Assembly (NCBI GenBank): GCA_024680555.1
Contig: JAILCC010000010.1
Span: 1-52,818 of the forward strand
DNA length: 52,818 nt
Direction: 5' to 3'
Source of the DNA: a bacterium
GTDB lineage: Bacteria > Cyanobacteriota > Vampirovibrionia > Gastranaerophilales > JAILCC01
The notes beneath the pieces were generated by a model that was not told the origin of the DNA, did no database searches, and saw only the letters and a list, made by a program, of their open reading frames with translations. How positions within the stretch are numbered: position 1 is the first letter of the stretch; each line of letters begins with the position of its first letter. A program made the translations under genes and the position numbers. This document shows, piece by piece, positions 1 through 8,027 of this stretch.

Positions 1-588
1 ATTGGAGGGGTTTCTCATTTATTCGGAACACCTGCATTTGCAGCTGCTCCGGCAGAGGAAGAAGAAAGCAATGTTCTCATTACACAAGACGGTATGGCAT
101 TTGAGTTCTTTTTGCCTACAAACTATGCTGACCAAATTGCGCAACTTAAAAACCAAAACGCAGATTACAAAGCTCCAAAACGTTCAATAAGCAAGATTTG
201 CCCCAACTTTAAAAATGATAAAAACTATTTTGATGCTGCGAGCAATTATGATTGGGAAAATAATTGTTATGTTAATGTTGATTTAGATGGCTTTGGCAAA
301 AATTCAACAGGTTTTGATGACTTTTCACGCTATGAAGATTTTATTAATGCGGGAGATATGCAAATGTTAGGTTTCTCCGGTACAGGTGAAGTCAGACCTG
401 TTTATGATAATGGTAATCCGGATGCAGCCATCAACAACGGATACAAATATCTTTACGGCGCAGAAGCTCTTGAAAAAGTTAAAGAAGATTATGCTGCTGC
501 GCAAGAAGATTATTGCGAAGAGCATTGCTCCGGCGAAGGGCAGCACGCAAATGACTGCTGCGGCAGATGTTACGAATGTCTTGTATAG
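1..588 (+). CDS. Hypothetical protein with Cys-rich C-terminus, 5' end missing
   Basis: The reading frame is open from base 1 (ATT GGA GGG...) to the TAG at 586-588, so the first ATG at 94 is internal and the gene continues off the left edge. The visible 195 residues begin with an Ala/Glu-rich stretch (PAFAAAPAEEEE), then a polar Asn/Asp/Tyr-rich domain with no membrane segment. They end in a short tail with six cysteines in CEEHC and DCCGRCYEC, which could bind metal or form disulfides. I do not recognise the family and assign no function. It is followed by a strong terminator and a convergent gene. Confidence 0.7.
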   Translation: MGGVSHLFGTPAFAAAPAEEEESNVLITQDGMAFEFFLPTNYADQIAQLKNQNADYKAPKRSISKICPNFKNDKNYFDAASNYDWENNCYVNVDLDGFGKNSTGFDDFSRYEDFINAGDMQMLGFSGTGEVRPVYDNGNPDAAINNGYKYLYGAEALEKVKEDYAAAQEDYCEEHCSGEGQHANDCCGRCYECLV

Positions 589-633
589 TAGTGCATATTA
601 GTTCTGCAAAACAGACAAAACACAAATATTTAA

Positions 634-670
634 AACAGGTTGGGTTTTTAACCCGACCTGTTTTTGTTTT
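634..670 (+). terminator. Rho-independent terminator
   Basis: An 11-bp stem (CAGGTTGGGTT with AACCCGACCTG, one G-T wobble) is flanked by A-rich and T-rich runs and followed by TTTTTGTTTT. It lies between the 3' ends of two convergent genes, so it can terminate the plus-strand gene ending at 588 and possibly the minus-strand yraN. Confidence 0.85.
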
Positions 671-700
671 ATATTTTATCGACATTACTAGTCAGGCTTA

Positions 701-1051
701 TCAAAATAAGTTTTTCAAATGCGTTATTTCAGGCGGGTTTGAAAGTATTACGCTTATACCGTCTATTCTGCATGCTTTAAATTTTACTTCTGTTTGTGCC
801 ATATAAGCATTGGCAATAGAGTGTACCTGATTGTATTTTTTGTCGTCTATTGCTTCAAACGGGTGTCCGAAAGAGGTTGTTTTCCTCGCTTTTACTTCAA
901 CAAACACGAGAGTATCTCTGTCCAGTGCAATAATATCAATCTCGCCTAAGCGTGAATAGTGCCAATTTCTTTCAATAATTTCATAACCCGATTTTTCAAG
1001 ATATTGAGCGGCAAGAGTCTCGCCGAGATTTCCTTTTTCTTTGTTATTCAT
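701..1051 (-). CDS. yraN: YraN/UPF0102 family nuclease-fold protein
   Basis: A 116-residue protein of normal length for the UPF0102/YraN family, which has a PD-(D/E)XK endonuclease-like fold. The nuclease-type motif GEIDIIALD followed by FVEVKAR supplies the D and E-x-K positions, and the N-terminal GNLGETLAAQYLEKSGYEI matches the family. I chose the ATG at 1051, with an AGGTGG ribosome-binding site, over an in-frame TTG one codon upstream. The ATG shares one base with the TGA of the upstream protease gene, so the two are probably translationally coupled. The cellular role of YraN is poorly known. Confidence 0.88.
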   Translation of the reverse strand: MNNKEKGNLGETLAAQYLEKSGYEIIERNWHYSRLGEIDIIALDRDTLVFVEVKARKTTSFGHPFEAIDDKKYNQVHSIANAYMAQTEVKFKACRIDGISVILSNPPEITHLKNLF

Positions 1052-1701
1052 CAAGCCACCTGCAATAAATTATATAGATAAAATTTCAGAAAATTTGCCG
1101 CATAAAATACGTAAACGAAGCCGTTAAACACGAGGATAACCATTAAAATAAACATTCCGTACGGCTGCAGTTTCATGTATTCATATTCAAGCCTTGCCGG
1201 AAGCAACCACGCCACAATTCTTGAACCGTCCATAGGGGGTATTGGCAGCAGGTTAAAGACTCCCAAGCCCAAATTTATAGTGACAATTATATCTAAAAAC
1301 ATAATAACAAGGTGGTTAGTCGGTATTGATAGATTATTTTCGCAAAGAGAAATTATTGTTGCAAAAACAAGTGCCAAAAGAAAATTTGAGGCAGGGCCGG
1401 CAAGGGCAACAAGCATTTGGTGTGTCGGGTTAGGAATATTTCTCATATTGACTACTACCGGTTTTGCCCATCCCAAACCTACCAAAAACATCATTATTGT
1501 TCCCATTGGATCAAGATGCTTGAAAGGGTTAAGCGTTAGTCTGCCCATGAGCCTTGGTGTCGGATCGCCAAGTTTGTCAGCAGTCCAACCGTGTGCAAGC
1601 TCGTGGAATGCAATTGAAAATAAGAGCGGAAATATCATAAGCACGACAAACATTACCAACAACAGTGGCGATTTTATTAAGCCCAACATTTGCCATAACA
1701 T
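1051..1701 (-). CDS. Site-2 protease family (M50) zinc metalloprotease
   Basis: A 216-residue polytopic membrane protein. HELAHGW (His33, Glu34, His37) is the zinc-binding HExxH inside a membrane helix. NLLPIPPMDG near residue 155 is the second signature, carrying the third zinc ligand Asp. The order fits the compact M50B group without a PDZ domain, which cleaves substrates within the membrane. The start has a strong AAGGAG site. It is the first gene of a pair with yraN. The substrate cannot be inferred from the sequence. Confidence 0.9.
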   Translation of the reverse strand: MLWQMLGLIKSPLLLVMFVVLMIFPLLFSIAFHELAHGWTADKLGDPTPRLMGRLTLNPFKHLDPMGTIMMFLVGLGWAKPVVVNMRNIPNPTHQMLVALAGPASNFLLALVFATIISLCENNLSIPTNHLVIMFLDIIVTINLGLGVFNLLPIPPMDGSRIVAWLLPARLEYEYMKLQPYGMFILMVILVFNGFVYVFYAANFLKFYLYNLLQVA

Positions 1702-1829
1702 TTGATATTCTCCTTATAAGTTTATCCTGTATATATTATTGCAGAATAATATAAATTAGACAATCGGACTGGAAATTTTAAAAAAATGAGTATAAAATAA
1801 TAATATCAGTATTGAATGAGGAAGATATT

Positions 1830-2222
1830 ATGAAGCAAAGAATAAGTTTATTTGTTGTTACAATAATAATGATATTGCCATTGGCATTGTATGCTATATT
1901 TAAGGCTCCTGCTGACAGTGCGGCAATTGCTGCATCAGGAAAGCCGGTTGTTGTGGAATTTTCTTCTCCGATGTGCAGCGAATGTTTGAAGCTTAAAAAA
2001 GTTTTAGATGTTGTTGAACCCAAATATTCTGGAAAAATCATTTTCAAAAAAATAAATGCGGCACAAATGAACAGAACCACAATGAAGCAAGTTCAAAAGT
2101 ACGAAGTAAAAGTAGTTCCGACGCTTGTTTTTCTTGACAAAGATGGCAATACCCTTTTTAAAACGGAAGGTGCTATGCCGCAAGAAGTCCTGACGGAAAG
2201 ATTGGATACTATTTTAAAATAA
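1830..2222 (+). CDS. Thioredoxin-fold protein, membrane-anchored or secreted
   Basis: A 130-residue protein. Residues 5-24 form a hydrophobic signal or anchor, followed by a thioredoxin fold with the redox motif C49-S-E-C52 and the usual cis-proline segment (KVVPTLVFLDKDG). I chose the ATG at 1830 over an in-frame TTG at 1812 because GAGGAAG at 1817-1823 is correctly spaced for the ATG. The TAA overlaps the ATG of ccdA (TAATG). The pairing with CcdA suggests that it receives electrons across the membrane and reduces disulfides outside the cytoplasm. Confidence 0.88.
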   Translation: MKQRISLFVVTIIMILPLALYAIFKAPADSAAIAASGKPVVVEFSSPMCSECLKLKKVLDVVEPKYSGKIIFKKINAAQMNRTTMKQVQKYEVKVVPTLVFLDKDGNTLFKTEGAMPQEVLTERLDTILK

Positions 2223-2941
2223 TGGAAAATATATTATCTCAATTATCAAGCGGTCAGGTGAATTTTAGCAGTGTCGGATGGCTTATGTATCTGCTATCGT
2301 TTTTGGGCGGGGTTGTAACGTCGATTTCGCCTTGCTCAATAGGGCTTTTGCCGGTTATTATAAGTTTTGTAATCGGCAAAAAAGAAGAAAACGAAGTAAA
2401 TCATTTGCGCTCCGTTGTTCAAATATTTTTCTTTATGCTCGGCTTGGCTTTAACTCTCACGATTGTCGGAATTTTTTGCGCTTTAACTGGGAAAATTTTC
2501 GGTTCTCAAGCAGGTCCATATTGGGGACTTATTATGGCGGGATTGATTATGATATTCGGGCTTCACATGCTTGAAATTATTGAAGTTCCTATGCCTGTAA
2601 TAGTCAAGACTCTCCCTAAAAATAAAAATAATAATCTTATTTTATATCCGATGCTGATAGGTGCGATGTTTGCTTTTGCGACAACGCCTTGCTCCACACC
2701 GATTTTGGCAGGAATACTGGCGTATGCTTCAATAAAAGCGAATATTTTAAACGCAGCGATATTGTTGTTTTTATTCTCTATCGGACAGGGAATGATTTTG
2801 GTTATTGCGGGATTGTTTACATCTTTGTTTAAGCAGTTATTAAAGCTCAACAAAGTATCCGGCATACTCCTAAAAATTTCAGGCGCAATACTCGTCATAA
2901 CTGCACTAGTTATCTATGCAAAAATATTTGAGCTGTTTTAG
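2222..2941 (+). CDS. ccdA: CcdA/DsbD-type transmembrane thiol-disulfide carrier
   Basis: A 239-residue protein with about six membrane helices. The two redox cysteines lie in SPCSIGLLP (helix 1) and TTPCSTPILAG (helix 4), the defining pattern of the CcdA/DsbD membrane domain, which passes electrons from cytoplasmic thioredoxin to the outer face. It overlaps the thioredoxin-like gene by one base, giving a two-gene electron-transfer unit like a split DsbD. Its stop overlaps the convergent gpsA by four bases. Whether it serves cytochrome c maturation or general reduction cannot be told here. Confidence 0.9.
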   Translation: MENILSQLSSGQVNFSSVGWLMYLLSFLGGVVTSISPCSIGLLPVIISFVIGKKEENEVNHLRSVVQIFFFMLGLALTLTIVGIFCALTGKIFGSQAGPYWGLIMAGLIMIFGLHMLEIIEVPMPVIVKTLPKNKNNNLILYPMLIGAMFAFATTPCSTPILAGILAYASIKANILNAAILLFLFSIGQGMILVIAGLFTSLFKQLLKLNKVSGILLKISGAILVITALVIYAKIFELF

Positions 2942-3948
2942 CGTTTCAGCGAATAGCTTTCTTCTTGTTTAACTTTGCGGTTCATGAGGCTTGTTATGAG
3001 TTCTTCTCTTGACATATTCAAATAAACTGCATTATAGACTGCTTCGGATAAAGGAGTTTCCATACCGAGCTTTTTAGCAAGTTCACACAATGCTTTTGAG
3101 GTTTTAACCCCTTCCGCAATTGCACCGAGTTCTTCAAGAATTTCATCAATTTTTTTGCCTTGCCCGAGGCGGTATCCTACTTGATAATTACGACTAAGAG
3201 GACTTGAGCAGGTTGCAATCAAATCGCCCATACCCGATAAACCGTATAATGTACTCGGGTTTGCGCCGAGAGCAAGTCCTACTCTTACGATTTCGGCAAA
3301 ACCCCTTGTGAGGATAGCGCCTCTTGAATTGCAGCCAAATTGCATTGCATCAACAAAACCTGAGGCAATAGCCACTACGTTCTTTAAGCTGCCGCCGAGT
3401 TCTACACCCGTAACGTCAGTATTTGTATAAATTCTAAATCTGTTGGGAACATTAAAGTATTGTTGCAAAAATTCAGCTGTTTTTAAATCTTTGCAAGCGA
3501 TGCTTGCAGCGGTCGGAAGACCTTTCAATACTTCTACTGCAAGTGTCGGACCTGACAAAACTGCAACCGGATTGTCGGGAAGCACTTCCGCTATTACTTT
3601 ACTCAATGTCTTTAGGCTTGGAAGTTCAATGCCTTTAGATGCGTTAACGATGATTTGTTCCGGCTTAATGCCAGCATTTTTTGCAAGTTCGCAAACAGGT
3701 CTTGTTCCTGCAGTTGATACAACGAGCAAAATAATTTCCGCATCAGTTATGGCTTCTTTCATATCCTGTGTGAGAACAGTTTTCATAGGTAATTGTACTT
3801 CAATAGGATATGTTTTTTTCTTTGTTTCTATAAATTCCGGAGTAAAGTCTTCTTTTCTTCCCCAAACGTAAATATCATCAAAGTTGTTTTCTAACATTGA
3901 TGCTAATGTAAGCCCCCAGCTCCCTGCACCTAAAACAGCTAATTTCAT
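2938..3948 (-). CDS. gpsA: Glycerol-3-phosphate dehydrogenase [NAD(P)+]
   Basis: A 336-residue protein. It opens with the NAD(P)-binding LGAGSWG and continues with the family signatures VNASKGIE, LSGPTLAVEV, GGSLKNVVAIASG and GLSGMGDLIATC. It reduces dihydroxyacetone phosphate to sn-glycerol-3-phosphate, the backbone precursor for phospholipids. It is the third gene of der-plsY-gpsA, and PlsY just upstream uses its product. The start has a GGGAGAA site. Length and motifs are normal. Confidence 0.96.
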   Translation of the reverse strand: MKLAVLGAGSWGLTLASMLENNFDDIYVWGRKEDFTPEFIETKKKTYPIEVQLPMKTVLTQDMKEAITDAEIILLVVSTAGTRPVCELAKNAGIKPEQIIVNASKGIELPSLKTLSKVIAEVLPDNPVAVLSGPTLAVEVLKGLPTAASIACKDLKTAEFLQQYFNVPNRFRIYTNTDVTGVELGGSLKNVVAIASGFVDAMQFGCNSRGAILTRGFAEIVRVGLALGANPSTLYGLSGMGDLIATCSSPLSRNYQVGYRLGQGKKIDEILEELGAIAEGVKTSKALCELAKKLGMETPLSEAVYNAVYLNMSREELITSLMNRKVKQEESYSLKR

Positions 3949-3962
3949 ATATTTTCTCCCAA

Positions 3963-4574
3963 TTATCTAACCTTGTTTTCGGTTCCTTGAATCAACCGTT
4001 TAATGTTTTCTCTATGTAAATATATAACATAAATCGCAATAATTGAACAGAATGTAATATATGATGGTGGATTTTTAAAATAAATTATCAATATTACCAT
4101 CAAAACCATTACTATTATTGAAGCAAGAGAGATATATTTAGAAATATATGCAACTATGGCAAAAACAAAATAGCAAATAACTGCAACTCTCCAATCTATC
4201 GCCAATCCTACACCTGCCATTGTTGCAACGGATTTTCCTCCGGTGAAATTTAAGAATATTGACTTGCTATGTCCTATAACAACTGCAGCTGAAGCAAAAA
4301 TCGGTAAAAGATGCAAATCCGCATACAAACCCAATTTTACTTCCAAATATTTTGCAAGCATTACGGGAACAAAACCTTTTATTGCGTCAATAAGCAGAAC
4401 AGAATAAAAGCCTTTTTTCCCCAAGACTCTCTTTACATTTGTTGCACCTGTGCTGCCTGAGCCTACTTCACGAATATCTTGCCCTTTAAGTGCCTTAACA
4501 ATCAGATAACCTGTAGGGAATGAGCCAATGATGTACGCCCCAAAAGTAACCAATAAAGTCCAAACTATTTCCAT
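3963..4574 (-). CDS. plsY: Acyl-phosphate glycerol-3-phosphate acyltransferase PlsY
   Basis: A 203-residue, multi-helix membrane enzyme. Family motifs are GSGSTGATNVKRVLG (about residues 37-51) and GHSKSIFLNFTGGKSVAT (near residue 100). It transfers an acyl group from acyl-phosphate to glycerol-3-phosphate at the inner membrane, the first committed step of phospholipid synthesis. It overlaps the stop of der by one base (TAATG) and is followed 14 bases later by gpsA, which makes its acceptor substrate. Confidence 0.95.
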   Translation of the reverse strand: MEIVWTLLVTFGAYIIGSFPTGYLIVKALKGQDIREVGSGSTGATNVKRVLGKKGFYSVLLIDAIKGFVPVMLAKYLEVKLGLYADLHLLPIFASAAVVIGHSKSIFLNFTGGKSVATMAGVGLAIDWRVAVICYFVFAIVAYISKYISLASIIVMVLMVILIIYFKNPPSYITFCSIIAIYVIYLHRENIKRLIQGTENKVR

Positions 4575-5908
4575 TACTTCTCCTTGTCTTTTCGGTTTTT
4601 GAAAAATACCTTGAACGGTACTCCGTTAAACCCGAAAGCTTCTCTCAACTTTTTCTCCAAATATCTTTTATATGCAGGTTTTACGAGAGTGTTGTCGTTT
4701 ACAAATACAACAAACTCAGGTGGCGAAATGCTTACCTGCGTTGCATAATATATTCTCAAACGTTTATTTTTTTCAATAATTGGCGGGTTCAGTGTATATG
4801 CTTCAAGAATAATTTTGTTAAATAAGCTTGTTGAAACACGTTTTGTCCACTGTTCATAAACTTCGTTTACGAGGTCAAAAATCTTTGTTAATCTTTGTTT
4901 TTCAAGTGCACTTATAAAGATTATGGGTACGTAGTCCAAATACGGAGCATCATCACGAAGTTTTTTTGTATAGTTGTTAATCGTAGTTGAGGTTTTGTTT
5001 TCGACTAAATCCCATTTGTTCATCGCAATAATCAGACCTTTACCGGCTTCTTGAGTTAGAGCAATAATTTTTTTGTCTTGGTCTGTCAAACCCTCTGTTA
5101 CATCAACCATAAGTATTGTAATATCCGCATTTTCTATTGCCCTGATGGCTCTTGCTACGGCAAATTTTTCCACTCCATATTCGACTTTGGACTTTTTCCT
5201 TATTCCAGCCGTATCAAGCAAAATATACTCTTGCCCGTTAATAACGACGTTAGAATCTATGGTATCCCTTGTTGTACCGGCTACATCGCTTACTATAACC
5301 CTGTCTTTGCCCAATAATGCGTTTGTTAATGACGATTTGCCTGCATTTGGCTTTCCTACAATTGCAACCTTTATTTGTTTCGTTTCTTCTTCAACTTCAG
5401 CTTCGGGAAGAACTTTCATAATGTCTTCCAACATATCTCCTATTCCTCCTGAGCCATGAAGTGCCGAAACCGGGTATGGGTTTCCTAATCCGAGTTCATA
5501 AAATTCGTTTATCAGCGCCATTTTTTCTGGAGTGTCAATTTTATTTACTGCCAAAAATATTTTTTTGCCGCTCTGGCGCAGAATGTTGGCAATATCAATG
5601 TCTGCAGCGTTTACACCCTCTTGCGAATCAACCATAAAAACAATGGCATCTGCTTCTTCGGCTGCAATTTTTGCTTGAGAATATATTGAAAGCATAATAT
5701 CGTCGTTACTGTCGGGAATAATTCCGCCGGTATCTACGATGGTGAATTTGCGTCCCAACCATTCGACGTCAAAATATATTCTGTCTCGTGTAACGCCCGG
5801 CAAGTCATCTACGATAGACTCTCTCGAGCCTATAAGCCTGTTTGTGAAAGTTGATTTGCCGACATTTGGGCGACCGATTATTGCAACTGTTGGTTTCTTC
5901 TTGCTCAT
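4574..5908 (-). CDS. der: Ribosome-assembly GTPase Der (EngA)
   Basis: A 444-residue protein with two tandem GTPase domains and a C-terminal KH-like domain. P-loops are GRPNVGKST (residues 12-20) and GKPNAGKSS (about residue 185), each followed by DTGG or DTAG and NK-x-D elements. The double-G-domain architecture is unique to Der, which acts in large-subunit maturation. The ribosome-binding site is weak. It is the first gene of the der-plsY-gpsA operon. Confidence 0.97.
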   Translation of the reverse strand: MSKKKPTVAIIGRPNVGKSTFTNRLIGSRESIVDDLPGVTRDRIYFDVEWLGRKFTIVDTGGIIPDSNDDIMLSIYSQAKIAAEEADAIVFMVDSQEGVNAADIDIANILRQSGKKIFLAVNKIDTPEKMALINEFYELGLGNPYPVSALHGSGGIGDMLEDIMKVLPEAEVEEETKQIKVAIVGKPNAGKSSLTNALLGKDRVIVSDVAGTTRDTIDSNVVINGQEYILLDTAGIRKKSKVEYGVEKFAVARAIRAIENADITILMVDVTEGLTDQDKKIIALTQEAGKGLIIAMNKWDLVENKTSTTINNYTKKLRDDAPYLDYVPIIFISALEKQRLTKIFDLVNEVYEQWTKRVSTSLFNKIILEAYTLNPPIIEKNKRLRIYYATQVSISPPEFVVFVNDNTLVKPAYKRYLEKKLREAFGFNGVPFKVFFKNRKDKEK

Positions 5909-6024
5909 AATTTTAGAATACTAAAAAAATGATATTTTGAAAAGTTTTGTAATTTGTTACTTTCAATATGACATGTTTGAATTATGATTTATATAGAAAC
6001 GGACACAAAACGGAAGGGAAAATT

Positions 6025-6651
6025 ATGAAAAGAATATTGGTTATTTTAGTATGTGTAATGTTTTTAATGCCGCTAAAAGCGGAAGCATTTTCTTGGAAAG
6101 ACTTTTTCAACTGGCTTTTTAGTCCAGTAGAAACAACAACTGTGGATACAACCGAATTGTATAAAGATACCACAACAAAACTTACAAACATACAAACTCA
6201 AGCTGATGCGATTACTCCGTCTGTAAAACCGGCTTTGGTTGCGGTAGCATCAACTATATCTACCCAAAGTGAAGTAAAAGAATTGAATACAAAACTTGAA
6301 GCAAAAAATGCTGATGTATTTAATGTGATTACCGATTATCAAAAAACGGTAAACAGTGAAAAAGCAAGAGTATTGGTTACAATAAAAACTCTTACTGAAG
6401 CTGATAAAACAACATTTGCAAAAGATGTTAATGCTTTGGCTGCTATCGGTCAAAAGTATTCTGCATTAGCTGATGAAGTTTCTGCCGTAAGAAGTGATTT
6501 TTCTTCAAAAGCGCCATCCGGTACCGACAGAACCACAAAACTTAAAGAAATAGATGCCGTTTATGAGAATGTTGCAACAAAAGCATCTAAAATTTCAACA
6601 TTCACAAATTTAATTAAGCTCTATGCAAGACTTACCGGTTTATCAATATAG
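6025..6651 (+). CDS. Secreted helical protein of unknown function
   Basis: A 208-residue protein. A clear Sec signal peptide (MKRIL, then a hydrophobic core, then KAEA) is followed by a predicted cleavage near residue 21. The mature part is Thr/Lys/Ala-rich and almost certainly helical, with heptad-like spacing (about residues 55-190), suggesting a coiled coil. I placed the start at the ATG at 6025 because GGAAGGG lies just upstream; an in-frame start at 5968 has no such site. No family recognised. It stands alone and ends at a bidirectional terminator. Confidence 0.75.
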   Translation: MKRILVILVCVMFLMPLKAEAFSWKDFFNWLFSPVETTTVDTTELYKDTTTKLTNIQTQADAITPSVKPALVAVASTISTQSEVKELNTKLEAKNADVFNVITDYQKTVNSEKARVLVTIKTLTEADKTTFAKDVNALAAIGQKYSALADEVSAVRSDFSSKAPSGTDRTTKLKEIDAVYENVATKASKISTFTNLIKLYARLTGLSI

Positions 6652-6667
6652 TTTTGTAATTGAGTAA

Positions 6668-6700
6668 TAAAAAAGAAGCCTTTTTGAGGCTTCTTTTTTT
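6668..6700. terminator. Bidirectional Rho-independent terminator
   Basis: GAAGCCT and AGGCTTC form a short stem with a TTTTG loop, with an A-run on the left and TTTTTTT on the right. It sits between the convergent genes ending at 6651 and 6714 and can serve both strands. Confidence 0.88.
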
Positions 6701-6713
6701 ATGAGTTTTAATT

Positions 6714-7793
6714 TTATTCTTCAACAGGTGATTCACTGTTCAAAGGATTTACGCTAAGACTGATTCTTCTGTCATCAGGGTTAAACTTGATAACATAAGT
6801 TTCAATTTCGCTTCCCGCATCAAGTGCAACATTGTGCTCCTGTTGATATTCAAGCAAATCTTTGTACGGAAGAAGAGCTTCAACCCCTTGCAAAATTTCG
6901 ACAAAAGCACCAAACGCTTTTATTCTGGTAATTTTACCGGTAACTTTTGAGCCTTCTTTAACCTGTTCTTTTGCTTGTTCCCATGGATCTTCCTGCAAGT
7001 TTTTCAAACTCAAACTTACTCTTTGTTTATCGTGGTCAATGCCGATAACTTCAACTTTGATAACATCGCCGACTTTTATGATGTCAGACGGATGGTCAAC
7101 CCAACGCCAGGACATTTGAGAAAGCGGTAGCAAACCGTCGATACCGCCGATATCTACGAATGCACCAAAGTCTGCGAGTCTGACTACTTCGCCCTCAAGA
7201 ACGCTTCCGACTTCTACGTTTTCAAAAGTGTTTTTACGTTTGTCGGTTTGAGTATCATTGAGAAGCTTTCTTTGAGAAAGAATGATGTTTGAGGTTGCAG
7301 CGTCGATAGAAAGAATTTTCACTTCTATCTTTTCCCCGATACAATCGCCCATATCTTTTACTCTGAGGTGGCTTGACGGAATAAATGCTTTTAAGCCGCA
7401 AACTTCCGCTAATAGACCGCCTTTTACACTTGCTTTTATTTCGGTAACAACACTTTCGTTGTTATTGAAAATTTCTTCAATCTTTTTCCAATTGTACGCT
7501 TGAGCAACACGTTTATGAGACAAGGACAGTTGTCCGTCTTCATCTTCTTCTTTTATAATCAAAAACTCATATTCTTCTCCGGGAGTTAAAACTTCTTTCC
7601 AGTTTTTTCCTATTTCACAGAAAACTTCTTTGGGGTGAACAAAAGCTACTGCCTTTGCTCCTATATCAACTAATACGCCGGAATTGTCAACAGAAACAAC
7701 AACTCCTTTTACTAAGTCACCCTTGGAAAATTTGTAATCATACTTATCCAACAATTCGGCGAAACTCTCGCCACTACCAGTTTTTTTGCTCAT
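6714..7793 (-). CDS. rpsA: Ribosomal protein S1 with four S1 domains
   Basis: A 359-residue protein built of four S1 (OB-fold) RNA-binding repeats, roughly residues 24-95, 110-175, 190-260 and 278-348, with recurring G-x-V, FGAFV and GL-P elements. It helps the 30S subunit bind mRNA. E. coli S1 has six repeats, and shorter forms are usual in cyanobacteria and Gram-positives. I start at the ATG at 7793 (MSKKTG) because GGAG at 7800-7803 is six bases upstream; an in-frame TTG at 7805 would overlap that site. The leader contains a hairpin that may matter for control. Confidence 0.93.
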   Translation of the reverse strand: MSKKTGSGESFAELLDKYDYKFSKGDLVKGVVVSVDNSGVLVDIGAKAVAFVHPKEVFCEIGKNWKEVLTPGEEYEFLIIKEEDEDGQLSLSHKRVAQAYNWKKIEEIFNNNESVVTEIKASVKGGLLAEVCGLKAFIPSSHLRVKDMGDCIGEKIEVKILSIDAATSNIILSQRKLLNDTQTDKRKNTFENVEVGSVLEGEVVRLADFGAFVDIGGIDGLLPLSQMSWRWVDHPSDIIKVGDVIKVEVIGIDHDKQRVSLSLKNLQEDPWEQAKEQVKEGSKVTGKITRIKAFGAFVEILQGVEALLPYKDLLEYQQEHNVALDAGSEIETYVIKFNPDDRRISLSVNPLNSESPVEE

Positions 7794-7813
7794 GCAGTAC
7801 TCCAAAATATCTG

Positions 7814-7829
7814 TTACCTATTTAGGTAA
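7814..7829 (-). promoter_or_regulatory. Perfect hairpin in the rpsA leader
   Basis: TTACCT-ATTT-AGGTAA is a perfect 6-bp inverted repeat about ten bases upstream of the rpsA ribosome-binding site, on the predicted transcript. A second, weaker stem (TGCC/GGCA) lies just before it. Position suggests control of translation, possibly by S1 itself, but this is inference. Confidence 0.4.
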
Positions 7830-7869
7830 GTCCATGCCAACTACGTTTAGGCATTTTTCACCAGTGTAA

Positions 7870-7878
7870 ATTATAGCA
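7870..7878 (-). promoter_or_regulatory. Extended -10 promoter of rpsA
   Basis: On the minus strand the sequence reads TGCTATAAT: a perfect TATAAT with the TGn extension. No good -35 box is present at 16-18 bases, which extended -10 promoters tolerate. The predicted transcript start is about 70 bases upstream of the rpsA start codon. Confidence 0.6.
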
Positions 7879-7959
7879 TATTTTTCCAAAAAATAAAGCA
7901 TGCAAGCGACATTTTCGTTTTTTTATCCTCAAAATGTAGTATATACACTGAAAAACCTA

Positions 7960-7988
7960 TTTACATATTAATGATTAAATACTAAAAT
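7960..7988 (+). promoter_or_regulatory. Sigma-70-type promoter of murA
   Basis: TTTACA (7960-7965), a 17-base spacer, and TAAAAT (7983-7988): both boxes match the consensus at five of six positions. It is divergent from the rpsA promoter and places the transcript start about 33 bases before the murA start codon. Confidence 0.65.
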
Positions 7989-8027
7989 GGTAAAGGAAGT
8001 GCTACTGTAGCTATTTGGAGTAAAAAC

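Noticed and set aside
1175..1705. A 176-codon ORF antisense to the site-2 protease gene
   Set aside because: The opposite strand encodes a complete M50 protease with catalytic motifs; the antisense frame has no ribosome-binding site or protein-like features.
1702..1829. Divergent promoters between the site-2 protease and thioredoxin-like genes
   Set aside because: Several TATA-like strings exist on both strands, but none has a -35 box at acceptable spacing, so I could not choose.
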